A DNA stretch of 64,000 bases, from positions 1-64,000 of the forward strand of contig NZ_NCSM01000054.1 of assembly GCF_002224125.1 (NCBI RefSeq), written 5' to 3'. Both the position numbers and the translations under genes were made by a program. The notes under the pieces are model-generated. The model had not been told where the DNA came from, did no database searches, and saw only the letters and a program-made list of their open reading frames with translations. This DNA comes from Streptomyces sp. NBS 14/10 (GTDB taxonomy: Bacteria > Actinomycetota > Actinomycetes > Streptomycetales > Streptomycetaceae). Below are positions 1 to 8,140 of this stretch, one piece after another; position 1 is the stretch's first letter, and the number at the start of each line of letters is the position of its first letter.

Positions 1-55
1 GGGCGGCCGGCCGCCCGTGCGCCCGGTCGCCCGTCCGGCCGGTTACGCTGGTGCC

Positions 56-1162
56 GTGGCAGTCGTCGATGTATCCGAAGAGCTGAAGTCCCTCTCCTCG
101 ACCATGGGGTCGATCGAGGCCGTCCTGGACCTCGACAAGATGAGGGCCGACATCGCCGTGCTCGAGGAGCAGGCGGCGGCCCCCTCCCTCTGGGACGACC
201 CGGAGAGCGCGCAGAAGATCACCAGCCGGCTGTCCTATCTGCAGGGCCAGCTGCGCAAGGCGGAGGAGCTCCGCGGCCGCATCGACGATCTCGAAGTGCT
301 CTTCGAGCTCGCCGACGCCGAGGACGACGCCGACACCCGCGCCGAGGCGGTCGCCGAGCTGGACTCGGTGCGCAAGGCGGTCGACGAGATGGAGGTGCGC
401 ACCCTCCTGTCCGGTGAGTACGACGCCCGTGAGGCGCTCGTCAACATCCGGGCCGAGGCGGGTGGCGTGGACGCCGCCGACTTCGCCGAGCAGCTGCAGC
501 GGATGTATCTGCGCTGGGCCGAGCGCCATGGCTACAAGACCGAGGTTTACGAGACCTCGTACGCAGAAGAGGCCGGCATCAAGTCGACCACCTTCGCCGT
601 CCAGGTCCCGTACGCCTACGGCACCCTCTCCGTCGAGCAGGGCACCCACCGCCTGGTGCGTATCTCGCCGTTCGACAACCAGGGCCGCCGCCAGACGTCC
701 TTCGCGGGCGTCGAGGTGCTGCCGGTCGTCGAGCAGACCGACCACATCGAGATCGACGAGTCCGAGCTGCGCGTCGACGTCTACCGCTCCTCGGGCCCCG
801 GCGGCCAGGGCGTCAACACGACGGACTCCGCGGTGCGCTTGACCCACATCCCGACCGGCATCGTGGTCTCCTGCCAGAACGAGCGCTCGCAGATCCAGAA
901 CAAGGCGACCGCGATGAACGTCCTCCAGGCCAAGCTGCTCGAGCGGCGCCGCCAGGAGGAGCAGGCCAAGATGGACGCGCTCAAGGGCGACGGCGGCAAT
1001 TCCTGGGGCAACCAGATGCGTTCGTACGTCCTGCACCCGTACCAGATGGTCAAGGACCTGCGGACGGAGTTCGAGGTCGGCAACCCGCAGTCGGTGCTCG
1101 ACGGCGAGTTGGACGGATTTCTCGAAGCGGGGATCCGCTGGCGCAAGCAGCAGGAGCAGTAG
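56..1162 (+). CDS. prfB: Peptide chain release factor 2
   Basis: Class I release factor that recognises UGA/UAA in the ribosomal A site and triggers peptide release. The GGQ catalytic motif is at residues 249-251 and the SPF codon-recognition tripeptide at 204-206, almost exactly the E. coli RF2 numbering. The product is 368 aa, normal for the family. I chose GTG at 56 ([10 protein letters not shown]) because it gives the conserved N-terminus; the frame is open further upstream. There is no Shine-Dalgarno sequence, and a TACGCT hexamer at 44-49 lies six bases before the start, so the mRNA may be leaderless. There is no internal UGA, so the E. coli-type autoregulatory +1 frameshift is absent. 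Confidence 0.97.
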   Translation: MAVVDVSEELKSLSSTMGSIEAVLDLDKMRADIAVLEEQAAAPSLWDDPESAQKITSRLSYLQGQLRKAEELRGRIDDLEVLFELADAEDDADTRAEAVAELDSVRKAVDEMEVRTLLSGEYDAREALVNIRAEAGGVDAADFAEQLQRMYLRWAERHGYKTEVYETSYAEEAGIKSTTFAVQVPYAYGTLSVEQGTHRLVRISPFDNQGRRQTSFAGVEVLPVVEQTDHIEIDESELRVDVYRSSGPGGQGVNTTDSAVRLTHIPTGIVVSCQNERSQIQNKATAMNVLQAKLLERRRQEEQAKMDALKGDGGNSWGNQMRSYVLHPYQMVKDLRTEFEVGNPQSVLDGELDGFLEAGIRWRKQQEQ

Positions 1163-1513
1163 AAGTAAGGCAAGGCCCTGCCCGCGGCCCGGCCCTGCCC
1201 GCGGGCCGACGGTCGCCTGCCCACGCCGCCCGCCCGCGCTGCCTGCCCATGACTTGACGGCCAGTTGGTCACAGTCCTGTACCCATGCATCCGCCAACCA
1301 CCTCCATAGCGGACATGTCGTGCGCAATGACCTTGACGGTCATATGAAAAATGGGAAAGCTGACGCGCGGCATGCGTATGACTGGGGCGCGTGTGAACGG
1401 GGGTTCGCGGACCGCCTTGTATGGCCGGTCCCGCGGATCAGAACTCCCCGCAGACCGTTGCCTCGTGCATAGCTGCTCCATTGACGAGTACAGCTACTGG
1501 GGGTAGCAGGCAG
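1163..1513. other. Intergenic region upstream of LAETG surface protein
   Basis: 351 bases without a gene. It begins with a GC-rich stretch (1186-1207) able to fold into a 6-bp hairpin, possibly the prfB terminator. TTGACG hexamers lie at 1254, 1333 and 1481. The first has TGTACC 18 bases downstream and is the best promoter candidate for the following gene. Confidence 0.4.
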
Positions 1514-2194
1514 ATGACGAAGAAGACGCGGCTGCGCGTCGCACGGATCGCGGCGAGCGCCGTGATCGCCGCCGGCGCCTCGCTGACGGCGGCGGGTGCC
1601 GCATCGGCCGTGGGTATCGACGTCGGCATCGGCGGCGTGGAGGCTTCGGTCAAGGCGGACGACAAGGGCGTGGCCGTCGGCGTTGGTGTCGACGACCCGA
1701 CCGACGACCCGACGACGATCCCGACGGGGCCGACGACGAACCCGCCGACGACCAACCCGCCCACCACGAACCCGCCGACGACGAACCCGCCGACGGACGA
1801 CCCGACCACGAACCCGCCGACGACCAACCCGCCGACGGACGACCCGACCACCAAGCCGCCGACCGGCGAGCCGACGGGCAAGCCCACCGGCAAGCCGACC
1901 GCCGAGCCGACCAAGTCGCCCGGCACCGGCGGTGGCGGCGGCAGCGACGACTCCAACACCTGCACGGTGGAGCTCGACGGCACCGAGTGCCAGGACAACA
2001 CCGACACCGACAGCGCCGGCAGCAAGCCGGTCGAGCAGAGCAAGCCCAAGGAAGCGCTGGCCAAGAAGGACGAGCTGGCCGAGACCGGTGCCTCCGAGAC
2101 GACCTTCCTGCTGGTCGGCGCCGCGACGATGATCGCGGGCGGCATTGGCTTCCGCCTCATGCCGCGTCTGGTCAACCGCAACACCGCGGCCTGA
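1514..2194 (+). CDS. LAETG sortase-anchored Thr/Pro-rich surface protein
   Basis: Predicted secreted, wall-anchored protein of 226 aa. An N-terminal signal peptide (basic start, hydrophobic run, AxA site near residue 33) is followed by a degenerate Thr-Asn-Pro-Pro / Thr-Asp-Asp-Pro repeat region (about residues 55-135), a Gly/Ser linker and a short segment with two Cys. It ends with a sorting signal: LAETG, a hydrophobic span and a basic tail. LAxTG is the motif used by class E sortases of Streptomyces. ATG at 1514 follows a GGGGGTAG ribosome site. The repeat region looks like a wall-spanning stalk with only a tiny exposed domain. Function is unknown; no sortase gene is in this window. Confidence 0.85.
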   Translation: MTKKTRLRVARIAASAVIAAGASLTAAGAASAVGIDVGIGGVEASVKADDKGVAVGVGVDDPTDDPTTIPTGPTTNPPTTNPPTTNPPTTNPPTDDPTTNPPTTNPPTDDPTTKPPTGEPTGKPTGKPTAEPTKSPGTGGGGGSDDSNTCTVELDGTECQDNTDTDSAGSKPVEQSKPKEALAKKDELAETGASETTFLLVGAATMIAGGIGFRLMPRLVNRNTAA

Positions 2195-2235
2195 TCACGC
2201 ACCCGGCCGGACCGGGTGCGGTGCAGCGACGCGAA

Positions 2236-2267
2236 GGGGCCCGGAGTGCGGCGTCACTCCGGGCCCC
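2236..2267 (+). terminator. Rho-independent-type hairpin
   Basis: Perfect 13-bp stem (2236-2248 with 2255-2267), six-base loop, no U tract, 41 bases after the surface-protein stop codon. Confidence 0.8.
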
Positions 2268-2409
2268 TCGTGCGTGTTCGTGAGTGCTTGTGCTTGTGCT
2301 GCGCTTGTGAGAAATGAAACACATCGCGTGGATCGCGAGTCGGCCGTCACCGTGCGTACGGCGCGGCTCGACATAGCGCTATAACCCGATAATGGCCCGC
2401 TACGGTCCG

Positions 2410-2604
2410 TTACACCGTGGCGACCTGGTGAGCGAGCAGAGCCACCGCGATCAGCGCCACCAGCAGCGCTATCAGGGCGGTCGGCGTCAGCCCGCCGAAG
2501 CCGCCGGCCTGCTGCAGACGCTCCCTGCTGGCCCGGCAGACCGGGCACCGGCCCTCGCTGACGGGGCTCGCGCAGTTGGCGCAGACAAGCCTGTCATACG
2601 TCAT
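2410..2604 (-). CDS. Small zinc-ribbon membrane protein
   Basis: 64-aa protein. The N-terminal half has two CxxC pairs (CANC and CPVC), a zinc-ribbon arrangement, and the C-terminal half is one hydrophobic transmembrane segment (about residues 41-60). ATG at 2604 is preceded on the minus strand by a strong GGAGGAGAAG ribosome site. It converges with the surface-protein gene and is divergent from ftsE. No function can be assigned; small proteins of this design are common in actinobacteria and the ribbon may mediate protein or nucleic-acid contacts at the membrane. Confidence 0.75.
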   Translation of the reverse strand: MTYDRLVCANCASPVSEGRCPVCRASRERLQQAGGFGGLTPTALIALLVALIAVALLAHQVATV

Positions 2605-2932
2605 GCGCTCTTCTCCTCCCGCGCGGCGATGCCGCAGTAGACACGGGGCCAACGCTCTGGGAAATGTGTTGGTTCCCCTTCCACTGTGCCAGCTTCCGCC
2701 CGGTTCGGCGCGCCCCGCACGATTCCGTACCGCATCCGTACCGGTTCCGTGGCTGTTTCGGACAGCTCGACGGGGCAGGTTGTCAACCGTTTGCCCCCAA
2801 TAGTGCCGTGAATAAGGGCACCAACCCCGAACGGCGACTGCGAGGTCGCGTGCGGTTCGCGTATGGTCACGCACACCGACGGGAGCCCTCGCGGCCACCC
2901 GTACCCCTACCCAGGTCGACCGTGGTGCTTCA
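2605..2932. other. Divergent intergenic region before ftsE
   Basis: 328 bases that must carry the promoters of the zinc-ribbon gene (minus) and ftsEX (plus). I see no clear consensus promoter, repeat or RNA structure. Confidence 0.4.
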
Positions 2933-3622
2933 GTGATCCGATTCGACAACGTATCCAAGACCTACCCCAAGCAGAACCGTCCTGCACTCCGGGATGTTTC
3001 GCTCGAGATCGAGAAGGGGGAGTTCGTCTTTTTGGTGGGCTCCTCGGGGTCGGGTAAATCCACCTTTCTCCGTCTGTTGCTGCGCGAGGAGCGCGCCAGC
3101 CATGGCGCGGTCCATGTGCTGGGCAAGGACCTGGCCCGGCTGTCCAACTGGAAGGTGCCGCAGATGCGCCGCCAGCTGGGCACGGTTTTCCAGGACTTCC
3201 GGCTGCTCCCCAACAAGACGGTCGGGGAGAATGTGGCCTTCGCGCTGGAGGTGATCGGCAAGCCGCGCGGCGCGATCCGCAAGACCGTCCCCGAAGTGCT
3301 CGACCTGGTGGGACTGGGCGGAAAAGAAGACCGTATGCCCGGTGAGCTCTCCGGCGGTGAGCAGCAGCGTGTCGCCATCGCCCGCGCGTTCGTCAACCGG
3401 CCGCTGCTGCTGATCGCCGACGAGCCGACCGGAAACCTGGACCCGCAGACCTCCGTCGGCATCATGAAGCTGCTGGACCGGATCAACCGGACCGGGACCA
3501 CCGTCGTGATGGCCACTCACGACCAGCAGATCGTCGACCAGATGCGCAAGCGCGTGATCGAACTTGAAAAGGGCCGTCTCGTACGCGACCAGTCCCGCGG
3601 CGTTTACGGCTACCAGCACTGA
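2933..3622 (+). CDS. ftsE: Cell division ATP-binding protein FtsE
   Basis: ATPase of the FtsEX complex, which controls peptidoglycan hydrolases at the division site and during sporulation. The 229-aa product has the full ABC ATPase set: Walker [10 protein letters not shown] (about 37-45), Q-loop, signature LSGGEQQR, Walker [10 protein letters not shown] and the switch histidine in THD. The GTG start at 2933 gives the conserved MIRFDNV N-terminus. ftsX follows after nine bases, so the two are surely co-transcribed. Confidence 0.97.
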   Translation: MIRFDNVSKTYPKQNRPALRDVSLEIEKGEFVFLVGSSGSGKSTFLRLLLREERASHGAVHVLGKDLARLSNWKVPQMRRQLGTVFQDFRLLPNKTVGENVAFALEVIGKPRGAIRKTVPEVLDLVGLGGKEDRMPGELSGGEQQRVAIARAFVNRPLLLIADEPTGNLDPQTSVGIMKLLDRINRTGTTVVMATHDQQIVDQMRKRVIELEKGRLVRDQSRGVYGYQH

Positions 3623-3631
3623 AAGGACGCC

Positions 3632-4543
3632 ATGCGCGCCCAGTTCGTCCTGTCGGAGATCGGCGTCGGTCTCCGCCGCAATCTGACCATGACCTTCGCG
3701 GTGATCGTCTCCGTCGCCCTTTCGCTGGCCCTGTTCGGCGGGTCCCTGCTCATGAGCGAGCAGGTGAGCACGATGAAGGGTTACTGGTACGACAAGGTCA
3801 ACGTCTCCGTCTTCCTGTGCAACAAGCAGGACAAGGAGACCTCGCCCAACTGCTCCAAGGGCGCCGTCACCGACGCGCAGAGGAACGAGATCCGCTCCGA
3901 GCTCAAGCAGATGAGCATCGTGGAGAGCGTCCAGTTCGAGACCTCGGAGCAGGCGTACAAGCACTACAAGGAGCAGTTCGGCGACTCGCCGCTGGCCAAC
4001 TCGCTGACCCCGGACCAGATGCAGGAGTCCTTCCGGGTCAAGCTCAAGGACCCCGAGAAGTACAAGGTGATCACCACCGCCTTCGCCGGCCGCCCCGGGG
4101 TGCAGGAGGTCCAGGACCAGCAGAAGCTGGTCGACGACCTCTTCAACCTCCTCAACGGCATGAAATACGCGGCGTGGGGGGTGATGTCGCTCATGCTGAT
4201 CGTCGCGCTGATGCTGATCGTCAACACGGTGCGGGTGTCGGCGTTCTCCCGCCGCCGGGAGACCGGGATCATGCGGCTGGTCGGCGCGTCCAGCTTCTAT
4301 ATCCAGATTCCGTTCATCATGGAGGCCGCCATCGCGGGTCTGCTGGGCGCGGGCTTCGCCTGTGTGCTGCTCGTGAGTGGACAGTACTTCCTGGTCAACA
4401 ACTGGCTGGTGGACCGGATCGACGTGATCAACTTCATCGGCTGGGACGCGGTGCTGTCCAAGCTGCCGCTGGTGCTGGCGATCGGGCTGCTGATGCCCGC
4501 CTTCGCGGCGTTCTTCGCGCTCCGCAAGTACCTCAAGGTGTGA
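3632..4543 (+). CDS. ftsX: Cell division permease-like protein FtsX
   Basis: Membrane partner of FtsE. The 303-aa product has one N-terminal transmembrane helix (about 20-42), an extracellular domain (about 45-170) that in the family contacts hydrolases or their activators, and three more helices in the C-terminal third, with the coupling region SAFSRRRETGIMRLVGAS typical of FtsX/MacB proteins. Two cysteines about 14 residues apart in the extracellular domain may pair. ATG at 3632 follows a GAAAGGA ribosome site. Confidence 0.97.
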   Translation: MRAQFVLSEIGVGLRRNLTMTFAVIVSVALSLALFGGSLLMSEQVSTMKGYWYDKVNVSVFLCNKQDKETSPNCSKGAVTDAQRNEIRSELKQMSIVESVQFETSEQAYKHYKEQFGDSPLANSLTPDQMQESFRVKLKDPEKYKVITTAFAGRPGVQEVQDQQKLVDDLFNLLNGMKYAAWGVMSLMLIVALMLIVNTVRVSAFSRRRETGIMRLVGASSFYIQIPFIMEAAIAGLLGAGFACVLLVSGQYFLVNNWLVDRIDVINFIGWDAVLSKLPLVLAIGLLMPAFAAFFALRKYLKV

Positions 4544-4552
4544 CATTCGTCC

Positions 4553-4589
4553 AGGGCGCCGTACCTCACAACCTCCGGTACGGCGCCCT
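4553..4589 (+). terminator. ftsEX terminator hairpin
   Basis: Perfect 13-bp stem (4553-4565 with 4577-4589) and 11-base loop, starting ten bases after the ftsX stop. Confidence 0.8.
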
Positions 4590-4611
4590 GTGTTGCCCTA
4601 CACTCACCGGC

Positions 4612-5814
4612 ATGTCGGGCCCGTGTTTGTTCGTCCCGCCCCGCCGCATTCGCCGTGGGGCCACCCTGACGGTGGTCTTCGTGAGCTTGCTGGCCACGGG
4701 AGCCGCCGTCGGCTCCTGGGGCGCCGAGGCCGAGGACGGCCGGGACCCGGCCGACGCCCGGATAGCGTCCCGTTCGGTATCGAGCACCGTCGAGAGCGAC
4801 GAGGTCAAAGCGGCCGCCGCACAGGCCGAGGAGGACGGCAAGTCCGGTTCCAAGGCCGCCCGGGAAGTGGTCAGCCGCAGCGGCGACCGCTGGGGCGCGG
4901 TTTACAGCGCCCGAGAGTACGAGGGCTTCCGCCGCAATCTCGACGGCGAGTACGTGGGCGTGGGGATCTCCGCCCGCCTGAGCACCGGCGGCCGGATCGC
5001 GGTGGACCGCGTCCAGCCCGGCAGCCCCGCCGCGAAGGCCGGCATCCGCGCCGGTGACCGGCTGCGCACCGTCGACGGCCGGACGACGACCGGCCGCCCC
5101 GTCACCCAGGTGGTGTCCTGGCTGCGCGGCGGCGCGGGCGAGGCCGTGGGCAGCCGGGTCGAGGTCGGCCTGCGGCGCGGCGACCACAGCTGGCGGCAGA
5201 CCCTGCGGCGGGCGCGCCTGGCCACCGAGCCGGTGACCGTCGACCGCCTCACCGATCAGCACCCCGCCGCCGTCCGGATCAAGATCGAGGCCTTCACCCG
5301 GGGCTCGGGCGACCAGGTCCGCCGCGCGGTGCGGGCCATCCCCGAAGGCCAGGGCATCCTGCTCGACCTGCGCGGCAACTCCGGCGGCCTGGTCTCCGAG
5401 GCCGTCACCACCGCCTCCACCTTCCTCGACGGCGGGCTCGTCGCCACGTACGACGTACGGGGGGAGCAGCGGGTGCTCGAGGCCCGGCGCGGCGGGGACA
5501 CCGACTCCCCGCTCGTCGTCCTCGTCGACGGCGGCACCATGAGCGCCGCCGAAATGCTCACCGGCGCCCTCCAGGACCGCCGCCGCGCCGTGGTCGTCGG
5601 CTCCCGCACGTTCGGCAAGGGCTCCGTCCAGATGCCAAGCGAGCTCCCCGACGGTTCGGTCGCCGAGCTCACCGTCGGCCACTACCGCACCCCCACCGGG
5701 CGCGGCGTCGACGGCAAGGGGATCACCCCCGACCTCTCCGTACGCGGCGACGACGAGAAGAGCGCCGAAACGCGCGCGCGGACAGTATTGAGTGGCCTCG
5801 GGGGCGGGTCATAG
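4612..5814 (+). CDS. PDZ-domain S41 carboxy-terminal processing protease
   Basis: Periplasm-facing (membrane-anchored or secreted) serine protease of the C-terminal processing family. The 400-aa product has an N-terminal hydrophobic anchor (about 17-35), a PDZ domain (about 110-195) and an S41 catalytic domain. The Ser/Lys dyad is S311 (GGTMSAAE) and K336 (FGKGSVQ), with the conserved DLRGNSGG oxyanion strand. ATG at 4612 has no Shine-Dalgarno, but TACACT lies at 4599-4604, eight bases upstream, suggesting a leaderless mRNA from its own promoter just after the ftsEX terminator. smpB follows after 18 bases. The substrate is unknown. Confidence 0.92.
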   Translation: MSGPCLFVPPRRIRRGATLTVVFVSLLATGAAVGSWGAEAEDGRDPADARIASRSVSSTVESDEVKAAAAQAEEDGKSGSKAAREVVSRSGDRWGAVYSAREYEGFRRNLDGEYVGVGISARLSTGGRIAVDRVQPGSPAAKAGIRAGDRLRTVDGRTTTGRPVTQVVSWLRGGAGEAVGSRVEVGLRRGDHSWRQTLRRARLATEPVTVDRLTDQHPAAVRIKIEAFTRGSGDQVRRAVRAIPEGQGILLDLRGNSGGLVSEAVTTASTFLDGGLVATYDVRGEQRVLEARRGGDTDSPLVVLVDGGTMSAAEMLTGALQDRRRAVVVGSRTFGKGSVQMPSELPDGSVAELTVGHYRTPTGRGVDGKGITPDLSVRGDDEKSAETRARTVLSGLGGGS

Positions 5815-5832
5815 TGCGAGAATGACAGCGCT

Positions 5833-6312
5833 ATGGCAAAAGAGACGGGGCGCAAGCTGATCGCGCAGAACAAGAAGGCGCGGCACGACTACCACATCCT
5901 CGACACCTACGAGGCCGGCCTTGTGCTGACCGGCACCGAGGTCAAGTCGCTGCGGCAGGGTCGGGCCTCGCTGGTGGACGGCTTCGCACAGCTCGACGGC
6001 GGCGAGGCGTGGCTGCACAACGTGCACATTCCGGAGTACAGCCAGGGCACGTGGACCAACCACGCGGCCCGCCGCAAGCGCAAGCTGCTGCTCCACCGCG
6101 CGGAGATCGACAAGCTGATCGGCAAGACCCAGGAGACCGGCCACACCCTGGTCCCCTTGGCGCTGTACTTCAAGGACGGCCGGGCCAAGGTCGAGGTCGC
6201 CCTGGCCAAGGGCAAGAAGGAGTACGACAAGCGGCAGACCCTGCGCGAGAAGCAGGACCGCCGCGAGTCCGACCGGGCGATCTCCGCGGCGCGGCGGCGG
6301 CAGCGGGCCTGA
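5833..6312 (+). CDS. smpB: SsrA-binding protein SmpB
   Basis: Partner of tmRNA in trans-translation; it delivers tmRNA to stalled ribosomes with EF-Tu. The 159-aa length is normal. It shows the conserved [24 protein letters not shown] core and the basic C-terminal tail (about 130-159), which occupies the mRNA channel. The start at 5833 gives the standard MAKETGRK N-terminus. The tmRNA gene lies 150 bases downstream on the same strand, the usual actinobacterial arrangement. Confidence 0.98.
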   Translation: MAKETGRKLIAQNKKARHDYHILDTYEAGLVLTGTEVKSLRQGRASLVDGFAQLDGGEAWLHNVHIPEYSQGTWTNHAARRKRKLLLHRAEIDKLIGKTQETGHTLVPLALYFKDGRAKVEVALAKGKKEYDKRQTLREKQDRRESDRAISAARRRQRA

Positions 6313-6381
6313 CGGGGCGGGCCTGGCCGGTGGGCCTGGTCGGGCGCGCCTGACCGGGGGGCCTGACCGGCGGGAATACGC

Positions 6382-6411
6382 TGGCACTACCGTGCGTTGT
6401 TCACGTACGAT
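6382..6411 (+). promoter_or_regulatory. Candidate ssrA promoter
   Basis: TGGCAC (6382-6387) and TACGAT (6406-6411) with an 18-base spacer fit a vegetative sigma promoter. The leader that follows contains a 7-bp hairpin (GCACCCC/GGGGTGC) before the mature tmRNA 5' end. Confidence 0.5.
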
Positions 6412-6462
6412 AAGGGCTGCACCCCCGCAGAGGGGTGCGGCACCACCTTGATAACACCACAT

Positions 6463-6829
6463 GGGGATGATCGGTTTCGACAGCGGCTGTCGAAGCAGGG
6501 GAAGCGAGCCGAGGAAGCGGCAATGATCTCGTAAACCATATGCCGAAACCTATAATCGCCAACACCAAGCGCGATTCCTTCGCCCTCGCTGCCTAAGTAG
6601 CGACTTGCGAAGTGTCAGCCCGGGGCTGTTCCCGACCCGGATCCTGGCATCAGCTAGGGGACTAAACCACTAGACCCGGTCACGGGGCCTGGTGGGAAAT
6701 CAAACAGTGACTGAGCCCGTCGGAGACTTGTCCGCGTGATCTCCGGGGCCGAGAAAATCACAGCGGACTGCGCTCGGAGAAGTCCTGGTTCCACACCGTT
6801 GGACGCGGGTTCGATTCCCGCCATCTCCA
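6463..6829 (+). ncRNA. ssrA: tmRNA (ssrA)
   Basis: Transfer-messenger RNA for ribosome rescue. The 5' end (GGGGATGATC) pairs with the 3' end (CATCTCC) as a tRNA-like acceptor stem with one G-U pair. A T-arm (GGGTTCGATTCCCG) precedes the 3' end. The tag reading frame at 6558-6596 encodes ANTKRDSFALAA then TAA, the Streptomyces-type degradation tag. The 3' CCA is not encoded after the discriminator A, so it must be added by nucleotidyltransferase. This is the only RNA gene in the window I can assign with certainty. Confidence 0.97.
6558..6596 (+). other. tmRNA proteolysis-tag reading frame
   Basis: Resume codon GCC at 6558, tag residues ANTKRDSFALAA, stop TAA at 6594-6596. The C-terminal ALAA is the Clp-type recognition end. 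Confidence 0.95.
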
Positions 6830-6842
6830 CTCATCCCATGTA

Positions 6843-6884
6843 CGACGAGGGCCCCGCGGTCAGCAGACCGCGGGGCCCTCGTCG
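6843..6884. terminator. Bidirectional ssrA terminator
   Basis: Perfect 18-bp stem (6843-6860 with 6867-6884) and six-base loop. It lies just after ssrA and just after the stop of the convergent HxlR gene, so it can serve both strands. Confidence 0.9.
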
Positions 6885-6908
6885 CGTTCGGGCTCGGGCG
6901 CGCGGCTG

Positions 6909-7271
6909 CTAGGACCTGTCCCGTGCGTCAAGCAGCTCGTCCCAGTGCTCCGCTGCCCACGCGCATGCGAAATACAGCGGCTCCAACATGCTGCGACCCA
7001 GCCGCGTCAGCGCGTACTCCACCCCGAGTCTCGGGTCGGCGTGCACCGTGCGTGAGACGAGCCCGTTCCGCTCCAGGCCACGCAGTGACTGTGTGAGCAC
7101 CTTCGGGGTGACGCGGTGCAGTGGTACGCGCAGCTCGGAGAATCGGCGGGGACCGTCTTCCAGACAGCGAATGACCAGAGCCGCCCACTTGTCGCCGAAG
7201 CGGAACGGCAACAGCGAGGACGGACACAGTTCGTCGAACATGTCCGGAGGCAGCGGCTGGCGGCGTGTCAT
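6909..7271 (-). CDS. HxlR-family winged-helix regulator
   Basis: 120-aa DNA-binding protein of the HxlR (MarR-like) family. It has the family pattern CPSSLLPFRFGDKWAALV near the N-terminus, FSELR, the recognition region (VTPKVLTQSLRGLERNGLVSRTV) and a GVEYALTRLGRSML wing. ATG at 7271 has a GGAG ribosome site. It is divergent from an NAD(P)-binding protein, the usual target in this family, and the space between holds four 13-bp tandem repeats that are likely its operator. Such regulators often respond to electrophiles or redox signals; the signal here is unknown. Confidence 0.88.
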   Translation of the reverse strand: MTRRQPLPPDMFDELCPSSLLPFRFGDKWAALVIRCLEDGPRRFSELRVPLHRVTPKVLTQSLRGLERNGLVSRTVHADPRLGVEYALTRLGRSMLEPLYFACAWAAEHWDELLDARDRS

Positions 7272-7308
7272 GCTCTCTCTCCTGCCCGTCGGCTGGGGCC
7301 GTTAGCCG

Positions 7309-7360
7309 GCCTCGGTATCCGGTCTCGGTATCCCGTCTCGGCTTCCGGTCTCGGTATCCA
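7309..7360. repeat. Four tandem 13-bp repeats, probable HxlR operator
   Basis: Units at 7309-7321, 7322-7334, 7335-7347 and 7348-7360 follow the pattern GTCTCGGTATCCN, with three of four sharing CTCGGTATCC. A reverse-complement half (GGATACC) recurs at 7379-7385. The array sits in the divergent HxlR/oxidoreductase promoter region. Confidence 0.75.
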
Positions 7361-7421
7361 GGAGGTAACTGCCCTTGCGGATACCTTCCGGAGCATCGAC
7401 TCAACGGGAGGTATTCCGACG

Positions 7422-8048
7422 ATGGGCAGGTTCGTGATTTTCGGAGCCGGTGGCCGGGCCGGCCGGCAGGCCGTCGCTGAAGCGCGTCGGCGTGGACACC
7501 AGGTCACCGCGGTGGTCCGCGACCCGTCCCGCTACGGCGGCCTGGCGGACGGCGGCGTACGGATCGCCGCCGGGGATGTCACCGACGCGGCGGATGTCGC
7601 CGCCCTCGCGGCCGGGCATGACGCCGCGATCAACGCGGCGGCGATAACCGACCCGGGGGCATTCTTCACCAGCGCGGCACACGCCCTCATCAAGGGCCTG
7701 CGGCAGGCCGGGGTGGACCGGCTCGTCGCGATCGGGATCGCAACGCTACTGCCCGGCCCCGACGGGACCCGCCTGCTGGACATGCCCGGTTTCCCCGCCG
7801 AGTTCCGGCCCTTCTGCCTGGCCCACGCCGACGGGCTCGAGGCGCTGCGGGACGAAGGCGCCGCGCTGGATTGGGTGTATATCAGCCCAGTCGGCGACTT
7901 CGATCACGAGGGGGAGCGCACCGGCCGTTATGAGATCCACGAACACGGCGACCTCGCGGCGCGCATCTCCTACGCGGACTTCGCCCTCGTCCTGCTCGAC
8001 GAGGCCGAGACCCCACGGCACCACCGCAGCCACCTGGCCGTGACATGA
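7422..8048 (+). CDS. NAD(P)H-binding atypical short-chain oxidoreductase
   Basis: 208-aa Rossmann-fold protein of the NmrA/YwnB-like atypical SDR group. The nucleotide-binding loop GAGGRAGR is at about residues 8-15, followed by VVRDPSRY, GDVTD and the domain end YISPVGDF. These proteins bind NAD(P) and reduce small molecules or sense redox state; the substrate cannot be told from sequence. ATG at 7422 is preceded by GGGAGGTATT. It is divergent from the HxlR regulator and probably controlled by it. Confidence 0.85.
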   Translation: MGRFVIFGAGGRAGRQAVAEARRRGHQVTAVVRDPSRYGGLADGGVRIAAGDVTDAADVAALAAGHDAAINAAAITDPGAFFTSAAHALIKGLRQAGVDRLVAIGIATLLPGPDGTRLLDMPGFPAEFRPFCLAHADGLEALRDEGAALDWVYISPVGDFDHEGERTGRYEIHEHGDLAARISYADFALVLLDEAETPRHHRSHLAVT

Positions 8049-8140
8049 CGACCGCGACCTGGTGACCTGGCTGAACCGCTGACCCGCCAGGCGGGAAAAC
8101 CCTTGGACCGACCACGCGTCGATCCGGCACCCTCTCCGGC

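Noticed and set aside
56..1162. Programmed frameshift in prfB
   Set aside because: The reading frame is continuous from GTG 56 with no early UGA or slippery CUU; actinobacterial RF2 genes generally lack it.
2930..4546. 538-codon open frame opposite ftsE/ftsX
   Set aside because: It is the mirror of two well-supported genes; long antisense frames are expected in GC-rich DNA and its protein is low-complexity His/Asp/Gln-rich without any domain.
6463..6829. ssrA 3' end as attachment site of an element
   Set aside because: I found no second copy of the 3' end and no integrase or excisionase gene; kept only as a weak finding on gene content.
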